Assembly: GCF_029784155.1 (NCBI RefSeq)
Contig: NC_073693.1
Coordinates: 354,892,591-354,956,590, forward strand
Direction of reading: 5' to 3'
DNA: 64,000 nt
Source of the DNA: Uranotaenia lowii
Lineage: Eukaryota; Arthropoda; Insecta; Diptera; Culicidae
The translations under genes were made by a program, and so were the position numbers. Every line of letters starts with the position of its first letter. Position 1 is the stretch's first letter. Below, piece after piece: positions 55,978-64,000 of this stretch. Below the pieces are notes generated by a model. That model ran no database searches. It was not told the DNA's origin and saw only the letters and a list, made by a program, of their open reading frames with translations.

Positions 55978-57958
55978 TATTGTCAAAATTGTCAAAACTG
56001 TCAAAATTGTCAAAATTGTCAAAATTGTCAAAATTGTCAAAATTGTCAAAATTGTCAAAATTGTCAAAATTGTCAAAATTGTCAAAATTGTCAAAATTGT
56101 CAAAATTGTCAAAATTGTCAAAATTGTCAAAATTGTCAAAATTGTCAAAATTGTCAAAATTGTCAAAATTGTCAATTGTCAAAATTGTCAAAATTGTCAA
56201 AATTGTCAAAATTGTCAAAATTGCCAAAATTGTCAAAATTGTCAAAATTGTCAAAATTGTCAAAATTGTCAAAATTGTCAAAATTGTCAAAATTGTCAAA
56301 ATTGTCAAAATTGTCAAAATTGTCAAAATTGTCAAAATTGTCAAAATTGTCAAAATTGTCAAAATTGTCAAAATTGTCAAAATTGTCAAAATTGTCAAAA
56401 TTGTCAAAATTGTCAAAATTGTCAAAATTGTCAAAATTGTCAAAATTGTCAAAATTGTCAAAATTGTCAAAACTGTCAAAATTGTCAAAATTGTCAAAAT
56501 TGTCATAATTGTCAAAAATTGTCATAATTGTCATAATTGTCAAAATTGTCAAAAATGTCAAAAATGTCAAAAATGTCAAAAATGTCAAAATTGTCAAAAT
56601 TGTCAAAATTGTCAAAATTGTCAAAATTGTCAAAATTGTCAAAATTGTCAAAATTGTCAAAATTGTCAAAATTGTCAAAATTGTCAAAATTGTCAAAATT
56701 GTCAAAATTGTCAAAATTGTCAAAAATGTCAAAATTGTCAAAATTGTCAAAATTGTCAAAATTGTCAAAATTGTCAAAATTGTCAAAATTGTCAAAATTG
56801 TCAAAATTGTCAAAATTGTCAAAATTGTCAAAATTGTCAAAATTGTCAAAATTGTCAAAATTGTCAAAATTGTCAAAATTGTCAAAATTGTCAAAATTGT
56901 CAAAATTGTCAAAATTGTCAAAATTGTCAAAATTGTCAAAATTGTCAAAATTGTCAAAATTGTCAAAATTGTCAAAATTGTCAAAATTGTCAAAATTGTC
57001 AAAATTGTCAAAATTGTCAAAATTGTCAAAATTGTCAAAATTGTCAAAATTGTCAAAATTGTCAAAATTGTCAAAATTGTCAAAATTGTCAAAATTGTCA
57101 AAATTGTCAAAATTGTCAAAATTGTCAAAATTGTCAAAATTGTCAAAATTGTCAAAATTGTCAAAATTGTCAAAATTGTCAAAATTGTCAAAATTGTCAA
57201 AATTGTCAAAATTGTCAAAATTGTCAAAATTGTCAAAATTGTCAAAATTGTCAAAATTGTCAAAATTGTCAAAATTGTCAAAATTGTCAAAATTGTCAAA
57301 ATTGTCAAAATTGTCAAAATTGTCAAAATTGTCAAAATTGTCAAAATTGTCAAAATTGTCAAAATTGTCAAAATTGTCAAAATTGTCAAAATTGTCAAAA
57401 TTGTCAAAATTGTCAAAATTGTCAAAATTGTCAAAATTGTCAAAATTGTCAAAATTGTAAAAATTGTAAAAATTGTCAAAATTGTCAAAATTGTCAAAAT
57501 TGTCAAAATTGTCAAAATTGTCAAAATTGTCAAAATTGTCAAAATTGTCAAAATTGTCAAAATTGTCAAAATTGTCAAAATTGTCAAAATTGTCAAAATT
57601 GTCAAAATTGTCAAAATTGTCAAAATTGTCAAAATTGTCAAAATTGTCAAAATTGTCAAAATTGTCAAAATTGTCAAAATTGTCAAAATTGTCAAAATTG
57701 TCAAAATTGTCAAAATTGTCAAAATTGTCAAAATTGTCAAAATTGTCAAAATTGTCAAAATTGTCAAAATTGTCAAAATTGTCAAAATTGTCAAAATTGT
57801 CAAAATTGTCAAAATTGTCAAAATTGTCAAAATTGTCAAAATTGTCAAAATTGTCAAAATTGTCAAAATTGTCAAAATTGTCAAAATTGTCAAAATTGTC
57901 AAAATTGTCAAAATTGTCAAAATTATCAAAATTGTCAAAATTGTCGAAATTGTCAAAA
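55978..57958. repeat. Satellite type D, unit TTTTGACAA on the minus strand, main block
   Basis: About 220 units, reading TGTCAAAAT on the plus strand. There is one shortened unit at about 56172 (TTGTCAATTGTC), TTGCCAAAA at about 56221, and a disturbed patch at 56505-56590 with GTCATAATT units. That patch also holds four GTCAAAAAT units, which are type B on the other strand, with one more near 56722. Two GTAAAAATT units lie near 57458-57470. The right end is cut by a LINE poly(A) tail. Confidence 0.97.
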
Positions 57959-58627
57959 TTTTTTTTTTTTTTATAATTCGTTTATTTGAAACGGCTCATA
58001 CCGAAGGTTTTAAGGAGCCAAAGTCAGTTTTTTTTTTTGTATTCACAATTCATTGTTAAAAACTAGAATAGATATAGAGAAAATAGTAAAGGATTGGTTA
58101 GAGACGGAGGTTTATAGCTTTTAAGAAGAGGTAGATTTCAAACATGTAATCAAGGTCTATCGCAGCTAATACATCTCTTACTGGGGTGTAGGGTGGTTTC
58201 CCTCGGGCCCGAAGGGAGTCCAATAAATCCGCTCTAGCGGCTAGATGGACCTCACATGACCAAACGATATGCTCGATGTCGTGGTAACCTTGGCCACAGC
58301 CACACAAATTGCTGCCAGCAATATTTAAACGATAGAGTACCGCATCCATGGAATATTGATTGGACATGAGACGAGAGAATATACGAATAAAATCCCGACT
58401 CAGGTCCAACCTATTAAACCAGGGTTTGAGGCTTACCTATGGAATAATCGAGTGGAGCCAGCGGCCCTTCTCATCTTCGTACCATTTGCGCTGCCAGTTG
58501 ACGAGAGCGTTTCGACGAATCAAAAAATAGAACTCATTGAAGGCAATTTGACGCTGATAAATATCGCCTTCAGTTGCACCCACCTTCGCTAGTGAGTCTG
58601 CCTTCTCATTGCCCACTATCGAGCAAT
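57959..58627 (-). mobile_element. 5'-truncated LINE inserted in the D satellite
   Basis: A minus-strand LINE 3' end: poly(A) tail at 57959-57972 (seen as T on the plus strand), a 3' UTR containing TTTATTTGAAACGGCT, and coding sequence up to 58627. D satellite continues on both sides, so the element inserted into the array after expansion. A related 3' UTR fragment lies at 38855-38990. Confidence 0.9.
58098..58627 (-). pseudogene. LINE RNase H end and C-terminal Cys/His domain
   Basis: The minus-strand frame begins with HCSIVGNEKADSLAKVGAT, the C-terminal motif of an RNase H domain (conserved GN..AD). It continues through AFNEFYFLIRRNALVNWQ and ends in LCGCGQGYHDIEHIVWSCEVH, a C-x-C...H...C element typical of the extreme C-terminus of I/R1/LOA-type LINEs. 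An in-frame TAG at 58437-58439 splits it, so the uninterrupted part is only 58098-58436. RNase H would degrade the RNA strand after target-primed reverse transcription. The clade is not certain; it differs from the two other LINE families in the window, which lack RNase H. Confidence 0.8.
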
Positions 58628-58930
58628 GTGAAAATTGTCAAAATTGTCAAAATTGTCAAAATTGTCAAAATTGTCAAAATTGTCAAAATTGTCAAAATTG
58701 TCAAAATTGTCAAAATTGTCAAAATTGTCAAAATTGTCAAAATTGTCAAAATTGTCAAAATTGTCAAAATTGTCAAAATTGTCAAAATTGTCAAAATTGT
58801 CAAAATTGTCAAAATTGTCAAAATTGTCAAAATTGTCAAAATTGTCAAAATTGTCAAAATTGTCAAAATTGTCTAAATTGCCAAAATTGTCAAAATTTGG
58901 CAAAATAGTCCAAAATTGCCCAAAATTGTC
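58628..58930. repeat. Satellite type D, right block
   Basis: About 29 clean units of TGTCAAAAT and then a degenerate margin (TCTAAATTGCCAAAATTG, TTTGGCAAAATAGTCC, TTGCCCAAAATTGTCG). It is the continuation of the main D block beyond the LINE insertion. The loss of regularity toward the edge fits unequal exchange acting mainly on the interior. Confidence 0.95.
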
Positions 58931-59000
58931 GAAAATGACAAAAATTCTAAAAATGTCAAATTGCTTAAATTGTCAAAACTTTTCAATTTGCCAGAATCGA

Positions 59001-59014
59001 CTCTCTGGAGCCAC
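59001..59014. repeat. CTCTCTGGAGCCAC motif right of the D array
   Basis: Identical to 55883-55896 and contained in 53769-53783, all in the same orientation. Confidence 0.8.
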
Positions 59015-60494
59015 TTTTTGCTGAATTTTTTTAACTTTGTACAAAATGTACAGTTCCTCTACAAAAAAGTACGTATATAATACTTTTATTTTTTCCTTAA
59101 AATAAATTGAAAATCAACATTTAAATCGAAGAAATATTGCGCTTGAGGTTACCATGTGACATCGGATATTTGTCATCATTCCATGTCAAGAAGAATAAAT
59201 TTGGATTAATTTCAGAGCAACCTCTTTCTTTATCGTTTCTGACATGAGTCGAGCGCGCGAAGTTTACCCATCTAGCTTCGAACCAGAAAGGATAAACGTG
59301 TGGCAATATCGCCAATTCACTGCCAAGCCTCCTCAGAAATGATAACAACCGCAGGCTAACGATGAACGACGACGAGTGACTCCACAATGCAATATCCTTC
59401 CAGCCGTCCTGGAAGACGAACTCCAAGATCAAAATGCGAACTAGGGGAAGGGGGCGAAGCGAGAAAGGTTAAAAAAGGGAAGGCAGAATATGATGATATA
59501 TGACACACTGGAAAAAGTGGGAGGGAGAGCAAATTTCTGAGAAAAGAAAACCAGCCGCCAGAAAAGCGAACGAACGATTCATTATATTTAATGACTCGCG
59601 CTCGACTCGCTATATGGAGAGAAAGAGAGAGTCACTCAGGGAGGAAAGCGTTAAGAATGAACGGCATCAAGAATTTTTCCGCGCCACTTTTTTTTTGCTT
59701 TTCTGATGTGACACAAAAACAACACCTAGCGCATGGCGTACGGAAATTTTGGACAGAAATCTATTAAAAATTTCACGGAATTTGAACATGGATCTCTCAG
59801 AAAATCCTCTTTGATCTATTGGGAAAAAATATCCGCAAATCTTTTGGGTTTGAAGATGTGCTTCATAACGTTTTGTGATACTGGAATCCATGCAAGACAT
59901 ATCACGTTTCTTTAAGCTAAGATTCTTTTCATGGGTAGAATGATCCTTTTCACGTACAGCTTTTTTTATGTATTTAATCGTAACTCTTAATAATGAATTC
60001 AAAAAATGTGTAATTTTGATATGATTGATTTAAGTTAAAATTTGTGGGAAGTTAGTAAAATACAACAAACCACTTATAGCCTTCCGAAAGTGCATACGAG
60101 TGTAAAAACGCTAAGGTCAAACGACAAAAATCAGAACAAAAAAAATATATTTTTTTAAGAGTAGATATGTAAATTTTTCCTGTTTATTTACCGTACGGGT
60201 TTTCCACGTGGAGTTGACTCAAACCCTTACCTCTTCTCCGTGAAGCGTACAAATAAGCAAACCTATAACCCTATCTGTGCTTTCCACGTGATTTTTCGTA
60301 AAACTGAACCAGCCAGATTGCCCGTGGCCAGGACCAGATGGCCCGAACCACTTTTCCTATCAATTCCCATCATGTACAGGCCAAGAGCTTTCTAATGATG
60401 TGTCGCAAGTTAAAATCTGATCATTTTGATTTTCCGGATTTCGGAACCGGCCAGATTGGCCAGCCTACATGGCAAAGTCAGCAAGGAACCGTTT
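59015..60494. other. Unique DNA, nothing firmly recognised
   Basis: 59210-59720 is GC-richer with purine runs (GAGAGAAAGAGAGAG) but no supported gene. The 103- and 111-codon minus frames and the small plus frames lack domains. GCCAGATTG/GGCCAGATTGGCCAG near 60310-60460 hints at another decayed repeat. Confidence 0.35.
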
Positions 60495-61645
60495 TGACTG
60501 TGGCGATATTCATTTGAATGACATTTTATCAAGATTCCTATGAATGTCACAATTATATTCTGTGACATTCAAAATGTTAAATGTCGCCATAAAATTTGCC
60601 AATATGAATGTCATCGAAGCAACGACCGACTGTCATCAGCTTAGCGTAACATTTTTTTTTCCATGACTATCACAATCTAGGCGGCATCCATAAATTACGT
60701 AACGCAAAATATGCACTTTTTTGCCCAGCCCCCCCCCCCCCCCCCGTATGTCACAATTCGTAACGAATCGACGTACCCCCCTATGAAAATTACGTAACGC
60801 TGATAATAACCCCCCCCCCCCTCTATCTTCTCATGTTTTTGAATACTGATTTTCGAAGATCAAAAAGAGATTTTGAAATAAAAAATTTTAACGTTCTTCA
60901 AAACGGAATTATTATTTATCCAAATCGCATCTTAGAACCTACTTAATGATGCCTCTCTGATCTGATAAAATAATTTGATTGTCATAAGTTGCTCTGTGCT
61001 TGTTCACTGCAGCATAACTTGTTATGCAAAATATTCTCCATTTAGTAATTTTCGTCGGAATAATCAAAATTGCATATTTTAAATTAATTGAGAAAAAATA
61101 GTAAAATTTCCGGTTAATTGAGTTCTTGGTGGTAAATGTTCTTAATATTCGGTTTTCCAACGGTTATTTCACGGATATTTAATACACATTTGAAGGAGTC
61201 TATCTCAGAAGAGGAAAACTTACAAACCAGTTCCAATCATGTTGAAGCCTACAAATTTAAAGCTGATTTTGGTTTGTTTGTCATTCTGCAAAAATTGCAT
61301 GACATCAAAATCGCTGCGATTACACTAAATTAAATTTTTAAGGAAAAAATCGTTACGTAACGATGAGCATACCTCCCCCCCTCCCCTATGTCACAATTCG
61401 TAACGCTCGAGCTTACTCCCTCCCCCCCCCCCTAGGGGCGTTACGTAATTTATGGATGTCCCCCCTAGATGCAAGTTGTGACATTCATCCCAAATGTTAT
61501 TTGACATTTTCTTGAGGGAATTTCTTAGCGATGACATTCACAAAATCCAAAAAGGACATGACTGCGGCAGTCGTTTTCGTACTGATGAATGTCGCTCTAG
61601 GCTTCAGAAAAATGTCAAATGACATTCGGACAGTTATCACCCCTG
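60495..61645. mobile_element. Foldback element with GAATGTCA/TGACATTC motifs, interrupted
   Basis: The outer arms GACTGTGGCGATATTCATTT (left) and, reverse-complemented, GATAACTGTCCGAATGTCAT (right) are imperfect complements. GAATGTCA, TGACATTC and TGACATTT recur about twelve times in both arms, giving several hairpins. The centre is occupied by a separate MITE (60681-61465). No coding capacity. Confidence 0.55.
60681..61465. mobile_element. MITE with CATCCATAAATTACGTAACGC ends, 785 bp
   Basis: The left end GCATCCATAAATTACGTAAC and the right end GTTACGTAATTTATGGATGT are complements. Both continue into long C tracts with TATGTCACAATTCGTAACG on each side. TAG flanks both ends (60678-60680 and 61466-61468). 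Related ends are common in insect genomes. Interior ORFs (60939-61333) on both strands are not convincing. Confidence 0.75.
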
Positions 61646-61754
61646 AAAGAAACACAAGATTCCAAGCATTTTTTACTTGATTTTTATTGAATTATGACCG
61701 TTTTTTTTTTTTTAGTTAATCTTTGGTTGGAATACCATACAGACTAACTTGAAA

Positions 61755-62270
61755 CTAAGACATACTACTTAATCCTAATTTAAATCTACGTTTACACATA
61801 TCGAAATTAAAAAGATGGTACACTGAGTTGAAACGTTCACAACATTTATCTATGGGATGGTTTCGGCCATATGCAGTACGGTGAAAAGGTATCCAGAGGA
61901 ACTGACGTTGTCGTAGTGTCCTCGTTGCTATGTAAAGGTTGACGCGTTCCAATACGTAAGCAGAGTCAACACGATTAGTTAAGACATCAAAAATAAATGT
62001 TTGCTGTAGCTCGGTACGACGCAGAAAAGGTCGGTAGCAGTGTGTACTCTGAGTAGGAGCCCATACCTGAGCGGCGTATTCCATAATGCTACGAACCGAA
62101 GAGCAGTACACTGCTTTCAGTGCATAGACGTCGTCGAAGTCTTTCGTGCTACGACGCAAGAATCCTAATGCAGCAAAACCCTTCGCAGACGTGAGCGCGA
62201 TGTGTTCAGCGAATGTTAGTTTGTTGTCAATTTTCACTCCCAGGTCAAGAATGGATTTGACATTCTCCAA
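61755..62270 (-). pseudogene. LINE C-terminal region
   Basis: The frame follows the reverse transcriptase after a frameshift at about 62310. Read upstream of its first Met it continues as KIINFTRARNTVNFEYQLSG. It carries VKSILDLGVKIDNKLTFAEH, AALGFLRRSTKDF, VRSIMEYAAQVWAP, the LQQTFIFDVLTNRVDSAY block and RTLRQRQFLWIPFHRTAYGRN, and ends MCKRRFKLGLSS. This order is standard for the post-YADD half of jockey/CR1-type reverse transcriptases. No zinc-knuckle or RNase H follows. Confidence 0.85.
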
Positions 62271-62307
62271 TGTTGAACCCGAGAGTTGATATTCGAAGTT
62301 GACAGTG

Positions 62308-62724
62308 TTACGTGCACGAGTGAAGTTGATTATCTTGAATTTTTTGGCGTTTTGCCGTCATTCCATTTAAACGGCACCAGTCTTCTAATCTGCCGATGTC
62401 GTTTTGTAAGGCAAGACAGTCAACGGAACTGCTAATTCTTCTGAACAGCTTCAAGTCATCAGCATAAACCAGAGTGTCGGATTGAAAAGTATTACATAGG
62501 TCATTCACGAAAACTATGAACAGAAGGGGTCCAAAGTGACTTCCCTGCGGTACTCCAGATGGGGTGTCGAAAGTTCGTGATCGTGAATTCCTAATTTTCG
62601 TGAAAGCCTGTCGGTGCAACAGATAAGAGGCAATCCAATCAAGTGACCAAGCTGGAAACCCTAGGCGATCCATCTTTGCAAGGAGAATTCTGTGCGGGAC
62701 ACGGTCAGCGCTTTGCAAAGTCAA
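62308..62724 (-). pseudogene. LINE reverse transcriptase, catalytic palm
   Basis: The frame contains DRVPHRILLAKMDRLGFPAW, FDTPSGVPQGSHFGPLLF, the catalytic TLVYADDLKLF motif and the WCRLNGMT block. A one-base loss near 62712 separates it from the preceding IDFAK; the usual sequence would run IDF.KAFDRV. A second frameshift follows WCRLNGMT, near 62360. Confidence 0.85.
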
Positions 62725-63283
62725 TATAGACTGAATCCACTTGACAACCTTTCTCCAGATTATTACTCAGGAAACTAACGTAGCACATCAGATTCATCAC
62801 CGTAGACCGTTTCTTTACGAATCCATGCTGAGACTCTGAGATAAGAGGTTTTATGGCAGCATACAATCGCTCGTGCATTAAAACTTCGAAAACTTTTGAA
62901 ATTGAATTCAGGATTGAGATTGGGCGGTAGTTTTCGACGTGATGAGCATTGCCTGATTTATAAATCGGAGAAATTGCTGCAACCTTCCAAGCACTGGGGA
63001 ACGTCCTTTCGTTGAGCGATCGATTTAAAATACTGCAAATCGGGGCAGCTACAGATGCGGCGCAATGTTTCAGAACCACAGGAGGAATGCCGTCAGGACC
63101 AGATCCTTTCGTTGGGTCAACTGCGGTCAGCTTCTCGTAGATATCCTGAACAGAAAAGCACGGCAAGGGCAAGTTTATGTCGTAAGACTCGAGCGATGCG
63201 AGGTAGCTGTTGTCTGTGCCATTACTAGGATGAGAGTAAACGCTTTGGAAGAATTCAGCAAACATATTTGCCGATTCGGTCAA
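62705..63283 (-). pseudogene. LINE reverse transcriptase, N-terminal fingers
   Basis: The frame begins within the linker (LTESANMFAEFFQSVYS) and contains DPTKGSGPDGIPPVVLKHC, WKVAAISPIYKSGN, NYRPISILNSISKVFE, SQHGFVKKRSTVMNL and QVDSVYIDFAK, the conserved fingers blocks. The nominal first Met is internal; the reading continues upstream as KNKKTKRCSPR (stop) CKLPRCKPAEASS, with TGA at 63323-63325 and TAA at 63374-63376. Confidence 0.85.
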
Positions 63284-63574
63284 GCTGGAAGCTTCCGCTG
63301 GCTTACACCGCGGAAGCTTACATCAACGGGGACTGCAGCGTTTTGTTTTTTTGTTTTTGAGATGTGTCCAAAATTATGAGGGGTCATTTTTCATGTTTTC
63401 TTGAAGACGCGAAACATGTTGACGGTGAAGCAGCTCGTTTAAACTTTTAAATTCGTTTTCTAAGCGTCTACGATGATGTTTACTGTCTTCAGAGCGAATT
63501 CGATTGTAACATTGCGTGCTTTTCGAAGCTGGTTGCATAAACGACGAAGATCAGAATTCCACCATTCGTGTTTG

Positions 63575-63931
63575 CTAGATATGAATGTATGGCGGCGCTT
63601 TAAAGGGACATTTTGTTTCAGAACTGTGTATAGTTTTCATGTAGAACAATTCGACAGCAGATTCCACGTTTGAAGCCACATCAAGACATTTCCAATTGGT
63701 TGAGTCGAGAGCCGCTGCAACTAGCTTGAAATTACAGTTTCTTAAATAAAAATCGAGTTCAGCAACAGGCTCTTCAGAAGGTCCAACGTCAAAGTCAACG
63801 TCGATGCAAAAGTTTGCTCGTATATTGCCCGGATTTAGGTTGAACGTTTTATGCCAAGATTTTGCCAGTTTTTTGATAAAATTTCGCGAATTTGTCCGGC
63901 CCAGATACGTTCGGGAAATAAAATCTGGCAA
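63575..63931 (-). pseudogene. LINE segment between endonuclease and reverse transcriptase
   Basis: An open stretch with PDFISRTYLGRTNSRNFIKK, NIRANFCIDVDFDVGP, ELDFYLRNCNFKLVAAALDSTNWKCLD and VESAVELFYMKTI. The FYLRNCNF...LNxxNW-like pattern fits the linker that follows the endonuclease domain in jockey-type ORF2 proteins. It joins, through decayed sequence at 63290-63570 (LNELLHRQHVSRLQ), to the reverse transcriptase. The endonuclease itself would lie beyond 64000. Confidence 0.65.
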
Positions 63932-64000
63932 CTTTACTCTAGGGCCCCTTCTTTTTAATAAGAGTGAAACTGTTCGAGATATTATTTCGCAAGAGCCCCT

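Larger units (their letters stand above)
61683..64000 (-). mobile_element. Decayed non-LTR retrotransposon, continues past the window
   Basis: A minus-strand LINE of the jockey/CR1 type, with a poly(A)-like tail (T run at 61698-61712 on the plus strand), a 3' UTR, a full reverse transcriptase in several frames and the region upstream of it. It runs off the right edge of the window, so the endonuclease may lie beyond. A 3' fragment of the same family is at 33335-33725. Confidence 0.9.

Noticed and set aside
55700..58059. ORFs of 200-690 codons in the D satellite
   Set aside because: The same repeat artefact. Non-repeat parts are short and unrecognisable.
55897..59000. The D array plus flanks as one retroposed insert with a 14-bp target duplication
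   Set aside because: The flanking 14-mer also occurs at 53769, so it is a repeated motif rather than a simple target-site duplication. It is kept as an observation on the motif instead.
63065..63379. Plus-strand 104-codon ORF
   Set aside because: Antisense to the LINE reverse transcriptase.

Overview
The window looks like non-coding, transposon-rich DNA of an insect, most likely a dipteran of the mosquito type. This is inferred from overall character: AT-rich DNA, many TA-flanked palindromic MITEs, tRNA-headed SINEs, a DD37E-type Tc1/mariner remnant, non-LTR retrotransposons, a Helitron with TC...CTAG ends, and no operon-like gene packing. No complete host gene is visible. The best host coding candidate is one 5' exon on the minus strand (42982-43229) with a GC-richer leader upstream. 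A second, weaker candidate is a 189-codon ORF at 54563-55132.

The dominant feature is a family of 9-bp tandem repeats filling about 9.5 kb. Written on the T-rich strand, the long arrays have the units TTTTGTCAA (type A), TTTTGACAT (type B), TTTTGTCAT (type C) and TTTTGACAA (type D). These are all four members of TTTTGWCAW. A and B alternate as A-B-A-B at 22681-26760, C fills 39661-42620, and D fills 55978-57958 and 58628-58930, split by a LINE insertion. Because the unit length is divisible by three, the arrays produce very long spurious ORFs. An unrelated 9-mer array (TGGTCTGTC) lies at 8310-8572.

Layout: 1-2060, two palindromic TA-flanked MITEs and a short tandem repeat. 2061-8270, unique DNA, a CCCAAGTAACC-ended element, SINE copies, a MITE and a gag-like ORF remnant. 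8310-13712, a minisatellite, GC-richer unique DNA, several foldback repeats, a 1-kb MITE and a SINE pair. 13713-18300, an old GATCA-rich degenerate repeat invaded by a reverse-transcriptase LINE and a hAT-type element. 18300-22680, mostly unique. 22681-26760, A/B satellite. 26761-32033, unique DNA, a 710-bp foldback, a mariner pseudogene and a LINE C-terminus. 32034-37681, two large terminal-inverted-repeat elements with nested fragments. 37690-39660, degenerate repeats. 39661-42620, C satellite. 42845-44060, candidate host exon region. 44214-46160, a complex repeat cluster. 48040-52583, about 150-bp tandem repeats, a Helitron and a foldback. 52873-53063, a TA microsatellite. 53769-59014, D satellite and its flanks. 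60495-61645, nested foldback elements. 61683-64000, a decayed LINE running off the end.

The genes do not form a pathway. They are remnants of mobile elements (reverse transcriptase, RNase H, transposase, gag-like) whose nesting gives a relative insertion history. Positions of repeat edges were read by eye and may be off by a few bases.
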